Shown here in pieces: positions 19,396 through 30,633 of a DNA stretch of 64,000 nt; within the stretch, counting starts at the first letter, position 1, and every line of letters starts with the position of its first letter. The notes below the pieces were generated by a model. That model was not told where the DNA came from, made no database searches, and saw nothing but the letters and a program-made list of their open reading frames with translations. The DNA comes from Enterobacter chengduensis (lineage in GTDB: Bacteria > Pseudomonadota > Gammaproteobacteria > Enterobacterales > Enterobacteriaceae). The stretch is from the NCBI RefSeq assembly GCF_001984825.2, contig NZ_CP043318.1:744001-808000 (forward strand), given 5' to 3'. The position numbers and the translations under genes are program-made.

Positions 19396-20013
19396 ATGAA
19401 TATGACAAGACTGAAGATTTCGAAAACTCTGCTGGCAGTCACTCTGGGTAGCGTTCTGGTGAGCGGCTCCGCCCTTGCGGAAAGCAGCACCATGGATAAA
19501 GCACAGTCCACGGCCGATAGCGCAGGGCAAAAAATCGATAGCTCTATGAATAAAGTCGGCAATTTTATGGATGACAGCTCAATCACAGCAAAAGTGAAAG
19601 CCGCACTGGTGGATGATGAAGCCATCAAGAGCACCGATATTTCCGTTAAGACCGACAAGAAAGTGGTCACCCTGAGCGGCTTTGTTGAAAGCCAGGCTCA
19701 GGCTGAACAGGCGGTGAAAGTGGCGAAAGGCGTCGAAGGCGTCGCCTCCGTTAGCGACAAACTGCACGTGCGTGACGGCAAAAACGCGTCGGTGAAAGGT
19801 TATGCCGGTGATGCCGCTACGACCAGCGAAATCAAAGCTAAACTCTTAGCAGATGACATCGTGCCGTCCCGTAAGGTGAAGGTGGAAACCACCGATGGCG
19901 TGGTTCAGCTTTCCGGTACGGTAGATTCCCAGGCGCAAAGTGAACGTGCCGAGTCCATCGCGAAAGCGATTGATGGTGTGAAAAGCGTTAAAAACGATCT
20001 GAAAACGAAGTAA
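19396..20013 (+). CDS. osmY: osmotically inducible periplasmic protein OsmY
   Basis: Periplasmic stress protein with chaperone activity, induced by hyperosmolarity and stationary phase in E. coli. The 205-residue precursor has a 28-residue signal peptide (ending GSALA). Two BON domains follow at about residues 57-123 and 136-203, each with the pattern [11 protein letters not shown] ... [19 protein letters not shown]. It is slightly longer than the E. coli protein. ytjA follows 127 bp downstream. Confidence 0.96.
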   Translation: MNMTRLKISKTLLAVTLGSVLVSGSALAESSTMDKAQSTADSAGQKIDSSMNKVGNFMDDSSITAKVKAALVDDEAIKSTDISVKTDKKVVTLSGFVESQAQAEQAVKVAKGVEGVASVSDKLHVRDGKNASVKGYAGDAATTSEIKAKLLADDIVPSRKVKVETTDGVVQLSGTVDSQAQSERAESIAKAIDGVKSVKNDLKTK

Positions 20014-20140
20014 GTCTGGACCCTTCGCCCGTCTGGTTAATACCGGCGGGCGAGATAAGAACGATTCTGGAAAAACGCCGGTGAGTGGCCTGAGCGCTCA
20101 CGTTTAGCGGCCGACATTAACTATGGTAAAGGAGAAGCTT

Positions 20141-20302
20141 ATGTTTCGTTGGGGCATTATATTTCTGGTTATCGCGTTAATTGCCGCCGCATTGGGCTTT
20201 GGTGGACTGGCAGGTACTGCAGCATGGGCAGCTAAAATTGTCTTCGTTGTGGGTATTATTCTGTTCCTGGTCAGCCTGTTTACGGGGCGTCGACGTCCGT
20301 AG
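20141..20302 (+). CDS. ytjA: YtjA, DUF1328 small membrane protein
   Basis: A 53-residue protein with two hydrophobic segments. The start [20 protein letters not shown] and end LFTGRRRP are almost identical to E. coli YtjA. GGAG lies 7 nt before the ATG. Function unknown; position downstream of osmY is conserved, so stress-linked expression is plausible. Confidence 0.92.
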   Translation: MFRWGIIFLVIALIAAALGFGGLAGTAAWAAKIVFVVGIILFLVSLFTGRRRP

Positions 20303-20330
20303 CAAACGCAATATTCCTTCAACAAAAAAA

Positions 20331-20356
20331 AGCCAGTCATAGCGACTGGCTTTTTT
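20331..20356. terminator. bidirectional terminator after ytjA
   Basis: AGCCAGTC, a short loop and GACTGGCT, flanked by seven As on the left and six Ts on the right. It works for the plus strand and would also serve minus-strand transcription. Confidence 0.9.
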
Positions 20357-20423
20357 CTTATTTGCGTTGCAGGCCGGGTGCGTTACTGTGGTGTTATAAA
20401 ATAATCAAAACAGGAAAGCAGAG

Positions 20424-21476
20424 GTGGGGCAACGAATTCCCGTTACGCTCGGCAATATTGCGCCGCTGACGTTAAAACCGTTTCGCGCAGGTCAACTCGC
20501 GCTGGTTTGCGAGGGTGGCGGACAGCGCGGCATTTTCACCGCTGGCGTGCTGGACGAATTTATGCGCGCGCAGTTTAACCCGTTTGACCTTTACTTCGGC
20601 ACGTCCGCCGGGGCGCAGAACCTCTCCGCCTACGTCTGTAACCAGCCCGGCTACGCGCGCAAGGTCATCATGCGCTACACTACGGCGAAAGAATTTTTTA
20701 ACCCGGTGCGCTTTGTGCGCGGCGGCAACCTGATCGATCTCGACTGGCTGCTGGAGTCGACCTCCAGCCAGATGCCGCTGGCCATGGACACCGCCGCCCG
20801 TCTGTTTGATAGCGGTAAAGAATTCTGGATGTGCGCCAGCCGGGGCGATGACTATTCGCCGGGCTATTTTTCTCCGCAGAAGGAGAACTGGCTGGACATC
20901 ATCCGCGCCTCCAGCGCGATCCCAGGCTTTTATCGTACCGGCGCTCTGCTGGACGGTATCAGCTATCTGGACGGCGGGATCAGTGACGCGGTGCCGGTGC
21001 AGGAAGCCGCCCGGCGCGGGGCGAAAACCATTGTGGTGATCCGTACCGTACCGTCGCAGATGTATTACACCCCGCAGTGGTTCAAACGGATGGAGCGCTG
21101 GCTGGGCGACAGCAGCCTGCAGCCGCTGGTGAACATCGCGAAGCAGCATGAAACCACCTACGGCGCGATGCAGCGCTTTATTGAAAAACCCCCGGGCAAG
21201 CTGCGTATTTTTGAAATCTATCCGCCTAAGCCGCTGCTGAGCATGGCGCTGGGCAGCCGCGTCCCTGCGCTGCGCATGGATTACAAAACGGGGCGGCTTT
21301 GCGGTCGCTACTTCCTGGCGACGGTGGGGAAAATGCTGGCGGAGCAACCGCCGCTTCATCGGCATAAGCGCATTATTACGCTGCCTGCCGTTGTTGCTAA
21401 CGACGCCCTGACGGTGCCGCTGGTGGATATTCCGCAGGCGAATGATGCTTTACTGGATAACGAGGATCTGGCGTGA
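20424..21476 (+). CDS. yjjU: patatin-like phospholipase YjjU
   Basis: The 350-residue predicted lipid acyl hydrolase starts with GTG (MGQRIPVTLGNIAPL, as in E. coli YjjU). Patatin catalytic dyad: the oxyanion-hole loop CEGGGQRG at about 29-36, the Ser in GTSAG, and the Asp in DGGISDAVP. Physiological substrate unknown. The stop overlaps the GTG start of yjjV by 4 nt (GTGA). Confidence 0.92.
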   Translation: MGQRIPVTLGNIAPLTLKPFRAGQLALVCEGGGQRGIFTAGVLDEFMRAQFNPFDLYFGTSAGAQNLSAYVCNQPGYARKVIMRYTTAKEFFNPVRFVRGGNLIDLDWLLESTSSQMPLAMDTAARLFDSGKEFWMCASRGDDYSPGYFSPQKENWLDIIRASSAIPGFYRTGALLDGISYLDGGISDAVPVQEAARRGAKTIVVIRTVPSQMYYTPQWFKRMERWLGDSSLQPLVNIAKQHETTYGAMQRFIEKPPGKLRIFEIYPPKPLLSMALGSRVPALRMDYKTGRLCGRYFLATVGKMLAEQPPLHRHKRIITLPAVVANDALTVPLVDIPQANDALLDNEDLA

Positions 21477-22255
21477 CGCACCGCTTTGTTGATACCCACT
21501 GCCACTTTGATTTCCCGCCGTTTACCGGGGACGAAGCGCAAAGCATCGCGAAAGCGGCCAACGCGGGCGTACAGGCCATCATCGTGCCGTCAGTGGAAGC
21601 GGCTTACTTTTCCCGCGTGCTGGATCTTTCTGCACGGCACCCCGCGCTCTATGCCGCGCTCGGCCTGCATCCGATTGTGATTGAGAGGCATCGTGATGAG
21701 CATATTGAGAGGCTGGATGAGGTCCTGCAGACCGCAGGCGAGAAGCTTGTCGCCATCGGCGAGATCGGGCTCGATCTCTATCGTGAGGATCCCCAGTTCG
21801 AGCGCCAGCAGACGATCCTCGACGCGCAGCTCAGGCTGGCGAAGCGCCACGATCTGCCGGTGATCCTCCATTCAAGACGCACGCACGATAAGCTGGCGAT
21901 GCACCTGAAACGCCTCGATCTGCCGCGTAAGGGCGTGGTGCACGGTTTTTCCGGCAGCCTGCAGCAGGCGCAGCGTTTTATCGAGCTGGGCTATAAGATT
22001 GGGGTCGGTGGCACCATTACCTATCCGCGCGCCAGTAAAACCCGGGACGTAGTGGCGCAGCTGCCGCTGTCGGCACTCCTGCTGGAAACCGACGCCCCGG
22101 ATATGCCGCTGAACGGTTTTCAGGGGCAGCCGAATCGCCCGGAACAGGCGGCGCGCGTCTTTACCAGCCTGTGTGAGCTGCGTAAGGAGCCTGAAGAGGT
22201 GATTGCCGGTGCGCTGCTTGAGAATACCCGTGCGGTTTTTGGCATCACGCTATAG
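21473..22255 (+). CDS. yjjV: TatD-family metal-dependent hydrolase YjjV
   Basis: The 260-residue TatD-type (beta/alpha)8 hydrolase, probably a nuclease or deoxyribonuclease-like enzyme. Metal ligands: DTHCHFD near the N-terminus, [23 protein letters not shown] and LETDAPD. GTG start overlaps the yjjU stop. It converges on yjjW, with the two 3' ends overlapping by 6 nt. Confidence 0.93.
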   Translation: MTHRFVDTHCHFDFPPFTGDEAQSIAKAANAGVQAIIVPSVEAAYFSRVLDLSARHPALYAALGLHPIVIERHRDEHIERLDEVLQTAGEKLVAIGEIGLDLYREDPQFERQQTILDAQLRLAKRHDLPVILHSRRTHDKLAMHLKRLDLPRKGVVHGFSGSLQQAQRFIELGYKIGVGGTITYPRASKTRDVVAQLPLSALLLETDAPDMPLNGFQGQPNRPEQAARVFTSLCELRKEPEEVIAGALLENTRAVFGITL

Positions 22256-23110
22256 GTAAAGCGCCGGACGGATCACCGTTATCTTCTGTTTTTCCAGCGC
22301 CCGCGCCAGCGGTTCAACGTCTTCCGGCGTGGCGCTGCGCCATGACGCCGCCTCGCCGTAAACCCCCTGCGTATGAAATGCGTTGATGCGCACCGGCACA
22401 TTTCCCAGCCCGTGGATAAACGTCGTGAGCGGCTTGAGATGTTCCAGATAGTCACACTGCTCCGGAATCACCAGCAGGCGGAGCTCCGTTAAACGGTGGC
22501 GATCGGCAAGCCAGCGGATGCTCTGCTTGATCTGCGGGTTGTCGCGCCCGGTCAGAAAACGATGATGCGCGTTCCCCCACGCCTTCAGATCCAGCATCGC
22601 GCCATCCAGTACCGGCAGCAGTTTCTCCCACCCGGTTTCGCCTAGCTGTCCGTTGCTGTCTACGAGGCAGGTTAAATGCTGCAGCTCGGGATCGGCTTTG
22701 ATCGCGCGAAAAAGAGCGATCAAGAACGGCAGCTGCGTCGTGGCCTCGCCGCCGCTCACCGTGATCCCTTCGATAAACGGTGCGGATTTGCGGACTTGGT
22801 TTAGGATCTCTTCGACGCTCAGGCGTTGCGCCATGGGCGTTGCCTGCTGCGGGCACAGCTGCAGGCAGGTGTCGCACTGCCGACAGTCGCTCTCCTGCCA
22901 CCAGACGCGTCCGGCCTGGAGGGTCAGCGCGTCGTGCGGGCAGCGGGGCACGCAGTCTCCGCAGTCGTTGCAGCGGCCAATCGTCCACGGATTGTGGCAG
23001 GTTTTACAGCGCAGGTTGCAGCCCTGCAGGAACAGGGCCAGGCGGCTGCCCGGCCCGTCGACGCAGGAGAACGGAATAACCTGACTAACTAAAGCGCATC
23101 TGCTGTTCAT
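22250..23110 (-). CDS. yjjW: glycyl-radical enzyme activase YjjW
   Basis: The 286-residue radical-SAM protein expected to install the glycyl radical on YjjI. Radical-SAM motif CNLRCKTC (CxxxCxxC) lies near residue 31. It is followed by two ferredoxin-like 4Fe-4S motifs ([12 protein letters not shown] and [12 protein letters not shown]) inserted in the activase, as in other GRE activases with ferredoxin domains. VSGGEAT is the SAM-binding GGE. The start overlaps the 3' end of yjjI by 26 nt. Confidence 0.93.
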   Translation of the reverse strand: MNSRCALVSQVIPFSCVDGPGSRLALFLQGCNLRCKTCHNPWTIGRCNDCGDCVPRCPHDALTLQAGRVWWQESDCRQCDTCLQLCPQQATPMAQRLSVEEILNQVRKSAPFIEGITVSGGEATTQLPFLIALFRAIKADPELQHLTCLVDSNGQLGETGWEKLLPVLDGAMLDLKAWGNAHHRFLTGRDNPQIKQSIRWLADRHRLTELRLLVIPEQCDYLEHLKPLTTFIHGLGNVPVRINAFHTQGVYGEAASWRSATPEDVEPLARALEKQKITVIRPALYL

Positions 23111-24620
23111 GGCTTATCACGCGCGGCTGACGTTCCAGAATCCGGGTATTACGTGCGGCTTCTTCACCCAGCCACGTGGTATTGGTGCGCGATCCGGCTT
23201 CGCGGTATTTTTCCAGATCCGACAGGCGCACCATGTAACCCGTCACGCGGACCAGATCGTTACCCGCCACGTTGGCGGTAAATTCACGCATGCCCGCCCG
23301 GAACGCGCCCAGGCAAAGCTGCACCACCGCCTGCGGATTGCGTTTTACCGTCTCATCCAGCGTTAAAATATCGCTGATACCGGAGTGATAGTGTCTGTGG
23401 TGTGGCGCAACGGCCAGCAGATGGCTGATGGGATCCGGCTCATCGCCGTAGGGCAGACGCGCCCCCGGCGTGGTGCCTGAATCAGAGCTGATGCCAGACT
23501 GCGCGTGGAGCATCGCGCGATGCTTCCAGCCGTGCTTCACCGGCGTGTTTTCCACGAACGCCGCAAGCTGTTCGCTGATGCGGTAGCCCAGCGCGTTGGC
23601 CTGCTCATCCTTTCCGTAGCGTCCCGCTATGCCTGCTTTCTCGCAGAGCGCGTTTACCGCTTCCGCAAGGCCGTACATGCCAAACATCGGCACAAACCGA
23701 TCGGCATCAATCAGCCCTTCTTTTACCAGGAAGCTATTCTCAAAGAAGCCTGATTGTTGATAGAGGAAATCGCAGCGGGCATCAATGATGGCGATTTGCT
23801 GCTGGCAGTAGTGCGGAAGCGTACGGGTGAAGAAGTCGTCAATGGAGGTGCTGCGTTCAGCAATGGCTTTGAGGTTCAGGCGCACCAGAGTGCTGCCACC
23901 GCCGGCCAGCGGCAGGGAGTTGTAACAGCTCACCACGCCAAAACGGCCTTTTGTGAAAATTTTATCATTCACCGGACCGTTAGAAATATGCGGTTTGCTG
24001 CATTCACATATGTTTTTCGCCACCTCAAGCAGCAAATCGTCCGGGGTAATTTCAGGATCGTAAATAAAGGTCAGATTCGGCGCGACCTGCTTCAGCTCGG
24101 CATCGGCGCGCAGAATGGCGCGGGTGATGGGGCCATCAGCGGGCCCGATGTTGGCGTGCATAAACGCATCCGGCAGCGTGCGGTCAAGGTAGCGCCAGAA
24201 ACGTTTTATTCGGCTATCGATTTCTTCTTGTGTTAGAATCCTAACATATGGGGTTAATATCGCATCAAGGTGCCCGAGATAGACCGGCATCGATGTGACG
24301 GACGGAACATGATGGTAAAGGATGGTTAATAGCGAGAGGGCGTCGTCGAGATCCTTTGCGCCTTCCAGCTCCAGCCATTCTGAACCGCGAGCCAGAAACG
24401 TTGCGTAATCAGGCAGCACGTAGCGCGGTTTGTAGGGCGCATGGCCTTCGAACATGTCGCAGATGAACCCCTCGTCCAGCGCGGCGCGGGCGGCCTCAGG
24501 AAGTGCCGGATAAGGCAGGTTGTTTTCCGCTTCCAGCGCCAGAAAATGACGCTTTTGTTCCGGGGTTAACACCGGGCTTGTCACAATGTGCTGGCAACGT
24601 TGCTGCAGGGCGTGGGGCAT
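23085..24620 (-). CDS. yjjI: YjjI, glycyl-radical enzyme of unknown reaction
   Basis: The 511-residue protein of the DUF3029 family (E. coli YjjI, 516 aa). The C-terminal glycyl-radical loop is [14 protein letters not shown], with Gly as the radical site. A catalytic Cys is expected in the central barrel; [15 protein letters not shown] and [11 protein letters not shown] are the candidate Cys-bearing segments. The radical form would exist only anaerobically. Substrate unknown to me. A near-perfect DeoR operator lies within the 5' coding part (24231-24246), tying this gene physically to deo control. Confidence 0.9.
   Translation of the reverse strand: MPHALQQRCQHIVTSPVLTPEQKRHFLALEAENNLPYPALPEAARAALDEGFICDMFEGHAPYKPRYVLPDYATFLARGSEWLELEGAKDLDDALSLLTILYHHVPSVTSMPVYLGHLDAILTPYVRILTQEEIDSRIKRFWRYLDRTLPDAFMHANIGPADGPITRAILRADAELKQVAPNLTFIYDPEITPDDLLLEVAKNICECSKPHISNGPVNDKIFTKGRFGVVSCYNSLPLAGGGSTLVRLNLKAIAERSTSIDDFFTRTLPHYCQQQIAIIDARCDFLYQQSGFFENSFLVKEGLIDADRFVPMFGMYGLAEAVNALCEKAGIAGRYGKDEQANALGYRISEQLAAFVENTPVKHGWKHRAMLHAQSGISSDSGTTPGARLPYGDEPDPISHLLAVAPHHRHYHSGISDILTLDETVKRNPQAVVQLCLGAFRAGMREFTANVAGNDLVRVTGYMVRLSDLEKYREAGSRTNTTWLGEEAARNTRILERQPRVISHEQQMRFS
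24231..24246. promoter_or_regulatory. DeoR operator inside yjjI (O1-like)
   Basis: TGTTAGAATCCTAACA differs by one base from the E. coli deo operator TGTTAGAATTCTAACA. Its centre is 591 bp from the second operator at 24822, close to the roughly 600 bp between O1 and O2 in E. coli, where DeoR loops the DNA. Confidence 0.8.
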
Positions 24621-24785
24621 GTTCGCTTCCTTGAGTGTTCTGCGGATGATGAACGAATTGTAGGAAGCCAGCCTGGTGGGGCTTTTGATCCCACAGGGGG
24701 TATCGCGGCTTTAGTCGGCAATAAGCGCGCTAAAGTTTGAAGAAGATCTCATTACAGTAATGCAAATTTGTACGCAGTTTTCATT

Positions 24786-24810
24786 AACTGTGATGAATGT
24801 CGAAGTGTGG
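24786..24810. promoter_or_regulatory. CRP/CytR-type site of deoP2
   Basis: AACTGTGATGAATGTCGAAGTG aligns with the promoter-proximal CRP site of E. coli deoP2 and has a good TGTGA left half. The sequence ATTACAGTAATGCAAATTTGT at 24751-24771 corresponds to the upstream CytR/CRP region. Confidence 0.6.
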
Positions 24811-24821
24811 ATGCGGGTGGA

Positions 24822-24837
24822 TGTTAAAATACTCACA
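24822..24837. promoter_or_regulatory. degenerate DeoR operator at deoP2 (O2-like)
   Basis: TGTTAAAATACTCACA matches the DeoR site at 13 of 16 positions of the E. coli form TGTTAGAATACTAACA or better. It lies over the expected -10 region, 46 bp upstream of the deoC start. Confidence 0.65.
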
Positions 24838-24882
24838 GACCCGCAAGGTAAAATTGATACGGCACTGCCGTTGGAGAATGTT

Positions 24883-25662
24883 ATGACCGATTTAACTGCA
24901 AGCAGCCTGCGCGCGTTGAAGCTGATGGACCTGACCACCCTGAATGATGACGACACCAATGAGAAAGTCATCGCCCTGTGCCATCAGGCGAAAACGCCAG
25001 TGGGTAACACCGCAGCCGTCTGTATCTACCCGCGCTTTATCCCGATTGCCCGTAAAACGCTGAACGAGCAGGGCACGCCGGACGTGCGCATTGCAACCGT
25101 AACTAACTTCCCGCACGGCAACGACGATATCGAGATTGCGTTGGCAGAAACCCGCGCGGCCATTGCGTACGGCGCGGACGAAGTTGACGTGGTATTCCCG
25201 TACCGCGCGCTGATCGCCGGCAACGAGCAGGTTGGCTTCGACCTGGTGAAGGCCTGTAAAGACGCGTGCGCGGCGGCAAACGTGCTGCTGAAAGTGATTA
25301 TCGAAACCGGCGAGCTGAAAGAAGAAGCGCTGATTCGTAAAGCCTCTGAAATCTCCATCAAAGCCGGTGCGGACTTCATTAAAACCTCAACCGGTAAGGT
25401 GCCGGTGAACGCGACCCCGGAAAGCGCGCGCATCATGATGGAAGTGATCCGCGACATGGGCGTGTCCAAAACCGTTGGTTTCAAACCTGCGGGCGGCGTG
25501 CGTACTGCCGAAGACGCGCAGCAGTTCCTGGCGATTGCCGACGAGCTGTTCGGCGCAGAGTGGGCGGACTCCCGCCACTACCGCTTCGGTGCGTCCAGCC
25601 TGCTGGCCAGCCTGCTGAAAGCGCTGGGCCACGGCGACGGTAAGAGCGCAAGCAGCTACTAA
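24883..25662 (+). CDS. deoC: deoxyribose-phosphate aldolase
   Basis: Cleaves 2-deoxyribose 5-phosphate to acetaldehyde and glyceraldehyde 3-phosphate, via a Schiff-base lysine. The start at [17 protein letters not shown] gives 259 aa, the family norm, with GGAG 7 nt upstream. Active-site segments: Asp in [10 protein letters not shown], the Schiff-base Lys in [12 protein letters not shown], and the second Lys in [11 protein letters not shown]. First gene of the deoCABD operon. A REP sequence separates it from deoA. Confidence 0.97.
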   Translation: MTDLTASSLRALKLMDLTTLNDDDTNEKVIALCHQAKTPVGNTAAVCIYPRFIPIARKTLNEQGTPDVRIATVTNFPHGNDDIEIALAETRAAIAYGADEVDVVFPYRALIAGNEQVGFDLVKACKDACAAANVLLKVIIETGELKEEALIRKASEISIKAGADFIKTSTGKVPVNATPESARIMMEVIRDMGVSKTVGFKPAGGVRTAEDAQQFLAIADELFGAEWADSRHYRFGASSLLASLLKALGHGDGKSASSY

Positions 25663-25671
25663 GTTTGAATT

Positions 25672-25697
25672 GCCGGGTGGCGCTACGCTTACCCGGC
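25672..25697. repeat. REP-like palindrome between deoC and deoA
   Basis: GCCGGGTGGCGC ... GCTTACCCGGC palindrome inside the operon, where it may affect mRNA stability of the two flanking cistrons. Confidence 0.7.
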
Positions 25698-25762
25698 CTA
25701 CCGGATCGTGGTCGGGTAAACCGTACCCGCCGCCATTCACCCGATTCCTCATGGGGGTTACC

Positions 25763-27085
25763 GTGTTTCTCGCACAAGAAATTATTCGTAAAAAACGTGA
25801 TGGTCATGCATTAAGCGACGAAGAGATCCGCTTCTTCATCAACGGCATTCGTGATAACACCGTCTCTGAAGGGCAGATTGCGGCTCTGGCGATGACCATT
25901 TTCTTCCACGATATGTCGATGCCCGAGCGCGTGTCGCTGACCATGGCGATGCGAGATTCAGGAACCGTTCTGGACTGGAAAAGCCTCAACCTTAACGGCC
26001 CGATTGTCGATAAGCACTCCACCGGCGGCGTGGGCGATGTGACCTCCCTGATGCTTGGCCCAATGGTGGCCGCCTGCGGCGGTTACATCCCGATGATCTC
26101 CGGGCGCGGCCTGGGCCACACCGGCGGCACGCTCGACAAACTGGAAGCCATTCCGGGCTTCGATATCTTCCCGGATGACAACCGCTTCCGCGACATTATT
26201 AAAGACGTTGGTGTGGCGATTATCGGCCAGACCAGCTCTCTTGCTCCGGCAGACAAGCGTTTCTACGCGACCCGCGACATCACCGCCACCGTTGACTCTA
26301 TCCCGCTGATCACCGCTTCTATCCTGGCGAAGAAGCTGGCAGAAGGGCTGGACGCGCTGGTGATGGACGTGAAGGTGGGCAGCGGCGCGTTTATGCCAAC
26401 CTATGAACTCTCTGAGGCACTGGCCGAAGCGATCGTTGGCGTCTCCAACGGCGCGGGCGTGCGCACCACCGCGCTGCTCACCGATATGAACCAGGTGCTG
26501 GCCTCCAGCGCCGGTAACGCGGTCGAAGTGCGTGAAGCGGTGCAGTTCCTCACCGGCGAATACCGTAACCCGCGTCTGTTTGACGTGACCATGGCGCTGT
26601 GCGTTGAGATGTTAATCTCCGGCAAGCTGGCCAAAGACGACGCCGACGCGCGCGCGAAGCTGCAGGCGGTGCTGGACAACGGTAAAGCGGCGGAGATCTT
26701 TGGCCGTATGGTCGCGGCGCAAAAAGGCCCGACCGACTTCGTCGAAAACTACGCGAAATACCTGCCCACCGCGACGCTCAGCAAAGCGGTGTATGCCGAT
26801 AGAGAAGGGTTTGTCTCGGCGATGGACACCCGTGCGCTGGGTATGGCGGTGGTTTCGATGGGCGGCGGCCGTCGTCAGGCGTCAGACACCATTGATTACA
26901 GCGTCGGCTTTACCGATATGGCCCGTCTGGGCGACAGCGTTGACGGTCAACGTCCGCTGGCAGTGATCCACGCGAAAGACGAAGCCAGCTGGCAGGAAGC
27001 GGCAAAAGCGGTGAAAGCGGCCATCACGCTTGACGATAAAGCACCGGAAACCACACCGACTGTCTATCGCCGTATCACCGAATAG
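25763..27085 (+). CDS. deoA: thymidine phosphorylase
   Basis: Phosphorolysis of thymidine and deoxyuridine to the base plus deoxyribose 1-phosphate. I use the GTG start (product [15 protein letters not shown]), which gives 440 aa like E. coli and has GGGGG 5 nt upstream. Family motifs: the phosphate loop [26 protein letters not shown] and [11 protein letters not shown] short AT-poor gap holding a REP element precedes it. Confidence 0.96.
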   Translation: MFLAQEIIRKKRDGHALSDEEIRFFINGIRDNTVSEGQIAALAMTIFFHDMSMPERVSLTMAMRDSGTVLDWKSLNLNGPIVDKHSTGGVGDVTSLMLGPMVAACGGYIPMISGRGLGHTGGTLDKLEAIPGFDIFPDDNRFRDIIKDVGVAIIGQTSSLAPADKRFYATRDITATVDSIPLITASILAKKLAEGLDALVMDVKVGSGAFMPTYELSEALAEAIVGVSNGAGVRTTALLTDMNQVLASSAGNAVEVREAVQFLTGEYRNPRLFDVTMALCVEMLISGKLAKDDADARAKLQAVLDNGKAAEIFGRMVAAQKGPTDFVENYAKYLPTATLSKAVYADREGFVSAMDTRALGMAVVSMGGGRRQASDTIDYSVGFTDMARLGDSVDGQRPLAVIHAKDEASWQEAAKAVKAAITLDDKAPETTPTVYRRITE

Positions 27086-27108
27086 CGGTATACTGATCTG
27101 ATCGATAA

Positions 27109-28362
<1,254 letters not shown>

Positions 28363-28385
28363 ATCATGTTGGGTGCGGTCTGACG

Positions 28386-28418
28386 CCCTCACCCCGGCCC
28401 TCTCCCACAGGGAGAGGG
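28386..28418. repeat. CCCTCTCCC palindromic repeat, copy B
   Basis: CCCTCACCCCGGCCCTCTCCC, then ACA and GGGAGAGGG, between deoB and deoD. It is directly followed by a REP-like unit at 28433-28458 (GCCCGGTAAGCG ... CACCGGGC). Confidence 0.7.
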
Positions 28419-28432
28419 AGCACAGAATGTAG

Positions 28433-28458
28433 GCCCGGTAAGCGAAGCGCCACCGGGC
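28433..28458. repeat. REP-like palindrome between deoB and deoD
   Basis: GCCCGGTAAGCG and CGCCACCGGGC arms form an imperfect palindrome in REP format. Confidence 0.7.
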
Positions 28459-28487
28459 AAAAAAATTCAAATGAAAAGGAACTGAAG

Positions 28488-29210
28488 ATGGCAACTCCTC
28501 ACATTAATGCAGAAATGGGTGATTTCGCTGACGTCGTATTGATGCCGGGCGACCCGCTGCGCGCGAAGCACATTGCAGAAACCTTCCTCGAAGACGTGCG
28601 TGAAGTGAACAACGTGCGCGGCATGCTGGGCTTCACCGGTACCTATAAAGGCCGCAAAATCTCCGTGATGGGCCACGGTATGGGTATCCCATCCTGCTCT
28701 ATCTACACCAAAGAGCTGATCACCGATTTCGGCGTGAAGAAAATCATCCGCGTGGGCTCCTGCGGCGCGGTGCGTATGGACGTTAAGCTGCGCGACATCG
28801 TTATCGGTATGGGTGCCTGCACCGACTCCAAAGTTAACCGCATGCGTTTTAAAGACCATGACTTCGCGGCGATTGCTGACTTCGGCATGGTGCGTGACGC
28901 GGTTGACGCAGCAAAAGCGCTGGGCGTTGAAGCGCGCGTGGGCAACATCTTCTCTGCTGACCTATTCTATGCACCGGACGGCGGCGAGATGTTCGACGTG
29001 ATGGAAAAATACGGCATCCTGGGCGTGGAAATGGAAGCGGCGGGTATCTACGGCGTGGCGGCTGAGTTTGGTGCGAAGGCGCTGACCATCTGCACCGTCT
29101 CTGACCACATCCGTACCCACGAGCAGACCACCGCGGCTGAACGTCAGACCACGTTCAACGACATGATCAAAATCGCGCTGGAATCCGTTCTGCTGGGCGA
29201 TAAAGCGTAA
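28488..29210 (+). CDS. deoD: purine nucleoside phosphorylase DeoD
   Basis: Hexameric phosphorylase for inosine, guanosine, adenosine and their deoxy forms. 240 aa, one residue longer than the E. coli protein because of an extra Gly in APDGGEMF. Conserved segments are [25 protein letters not shown] and the catalytic Asp in CTVSDHI. Last gene of the deo operon. In E. coli yjjJ follows; here a fimbrial cluster does. Confidence 0.97.
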   Translation: MATPHINAEMGDFADVVLMPGDPLRAKHIAETFLEDVREVNNVRGMLGFTGTYKGRKISVMGHGMGIPSCSIYTKELITDFGVKKIIRVGSCGAVRMDVKLRDIVIGMGACTDSKVNRMRFKDHDFAAIADFGMVRDAVDAAKALGVEARVGNIFSADLFYAPDGGEMFDVMEKYGILGVEMEAAGIYGVAAEFGAKALTICTVSDHIRTHEQTTAAERQTTFNDMIKIALESVLLGDKA

Positions 29211-29220
29211 TGCTGTGCTG

Positions 29221-29245
29221 CCGGGCGGCATTCGCCGCCCGGTTT
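29221..29245 (+). terminator. deo operon terminator
   Basis: CCGGGCGGC, an ATTC loop and GCCGCCCGG followed by TTTCT, ten bases after the deoD stop. The facing fimbrial gene ends 8 bp beyond it. Confidence 0.75.
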
Positions 29246-29252
29246 CTGTGAC

Positions 29253-29957
29253 TTACAGGTACACCACGCTGATGGTGGCCTGACCGTCAAACTCGGTATC
29301 TTCCTTCAGAGACAGTTTCTTCAGGTTTTCCACTGCCAGCGAGATGTTCAGCGGGAAAGAGACGCTGGTCACTGCTATAGGATCGGTCTTGCCCGCAGAG
29401 GAGACGCTCATCAGGCCCAGGTCTTTATTGGCGATAGTGCCGCCATTGGCTTTCTGCCAGCGGCTCATGCCCGCGCCTGCCGTAACCGCCGTACGAATTG
29501 GTTCAACCGTTGCGCCGTTCGCCGTCACTTCACCCGTGCTGGTATAGATGGAATAGGCCCCAATATTCTTGCCATCGTGCGTTTTGCCCAGGCCAAAGGT
29601 GGTCATGCTGCCGCGCAGTTCGCCGCCGTTTGAGGTGGCGTTCATGACCTTCAGGTTTGAGTTGGTGCCGGTGCTGGCATTGGAGTCCGCGCGGTTATCG
29701 GCAATACTCCAGCCCACCTTGGTTGGGGTTGGGCAGGTGATGGTCAGCGTAAGACTCTTTTCGCCCAGCTGCGTGGTCTGGGTTTGCGAGAGATCGCCAA
29801 CCTGAACGGTACCGAAGTCAATCACGCCGTTGTTGCTGAGTTCCGGCGTACAGGAGTTGCTGGTCAGTGAGGCTTTCACTTTCAGCACTGCCGTATCTCC
29901 CGCATGAGCACAGGTCGTTGCCAGCGCCAGCGCAGCGGCAAGGAGACTCTTTTTCAT
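29253..29957 (-). CDS. DUF1120 pilin-like protein, third paralogue
   Basis: A 234-residue secreted protein. It has a 19-residue signal peptide (MKKSLLAAALALATTCAHA) and the DUF1120 pattern SCTPELSNNGVIDFGTVQVGDLS ... LTLTITCP, with two Cys likely disulfide-bonded. The C-terminus FDGQATISVVYL is of the kind recognised by periplasmic chaperones. It is the last gene of the minus-strand fimbrial cluster and is related to two other DUF1120 genes here (33833, 34789). Pilin-subunit status is inferred from context and fold signature. Confidence 0.85.
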   Translation of the reverse strand: MKKSLLAAALALATTCAHAGDTAVLKVKASLTSNSCTPELSNNGVIDFGTVQVGDLSQTQTTQLGEKSLTLTITCPTPTKVGWSIADNRADSNASTGTNSNLKVMNATSNGGELRGSMTTFGLGKTHDGKNIGAYSIYTSTGEVTANGATVEPIRTAVTAGAGMSRWQKANGGTIANKDLGLMSVSSAGKTDPIAVTSVSFPLNISLAVENLKKLSLKEDTEFDGQATISVVYL

Positions 29958-30069
29958 GGTTATTCCTTAACATAGATATAATGATCGTTAAAATAAATGG
30001 ACGAATCCACGCGTTTTACGTTTATTTTTCTCTCTATTCACCCGAATAATATATCCGGCTGTGAATGCT

Positions 30070-30633
30070 TTACTCTGTCGTTAATAGCTCCCAGGCGAGC
30101 GCGCTTTCCAGATCGGTATTATCGGAAATACCGCGCAGCTGATCGTCATTAATGACAGGCATAATTTTTATCGTCACGCTCATTTGTTTACCGCGCACCG
30201 GCAGGCCATTTTGATACGCAAGGATCCCCTCGTTATTCCTGAGAACAGCTTTTTCCTTTGGGGTTTCCGACGCGCTGAACGCGACCCGGTCGGTCGTTCT
30301 CGCCAGGTTGTAGGGGTGACCATCTACCGTAACGTTACTCGCAGCCAGCACCAGTCGGCTCTTCTGACCAAACAGAATGCCCCCGTTGCTGCCAGACGCG
30401 GATTGCAGAAAAAGCGCCATCACCTTTGGCTGCGGGCAAAAAACGGTGACCGCGACCTCTTTGGCTGGCATGCGATTCCAGTTTTTGCGCGAGGCGACAA
30501 TGTCATCCTGTTTGAATCGGCCAAACGAGACGTTCGGCTGCGACAGCGCAATCTGACACTCTTCGGCCACGACATATGAGGAGAAAAGTAATGCCACACC
30601 GATAAGCACTGAATTAACTATTTTCACTGGCAA
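30070..30633 (-). CDS. predicted fimbrial minor/tip subunit
   Basis: A 187-residue exported protein with a signal peptide of about 23 residues ending YVVA. The mature start EECQIALSQPNVSFGRF, a downstream VFCPQP, and a beta-rich body resemble a fimbrial subunit. It lacks the DUF1120 C-terminal signature and ends ALAWELLTTE. It overlaps the usher gene by 10 nt, so expression is coupled. A tip or adaptor role is inferred from position; receptor unknown. Confidence 0.65.
   Translation of the reverse strand: MPVKIVNSVLIGVALLFSSYVVAEECQIALSQPNVSFGRFKQDDIVASRKNWNRMPAKEVAVTVFCPQPKVMALFLQSASGSNGGILFGQKSRLVLAASNVTVDGHPYNLARTTDRVAFSASETPKEKAVLRNNEGILAYQNGLPVRGKQMSVTIKIMPVINDDQLRGISDNTDLESALAWELLTTE

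Noticed and set aside
23978..23993. Third DeoR operator (OE-like) in yjjI
   Set aside because: Only one half (GTTAGAA) matches; nine of sixteen positions overall, not enough to annotate.
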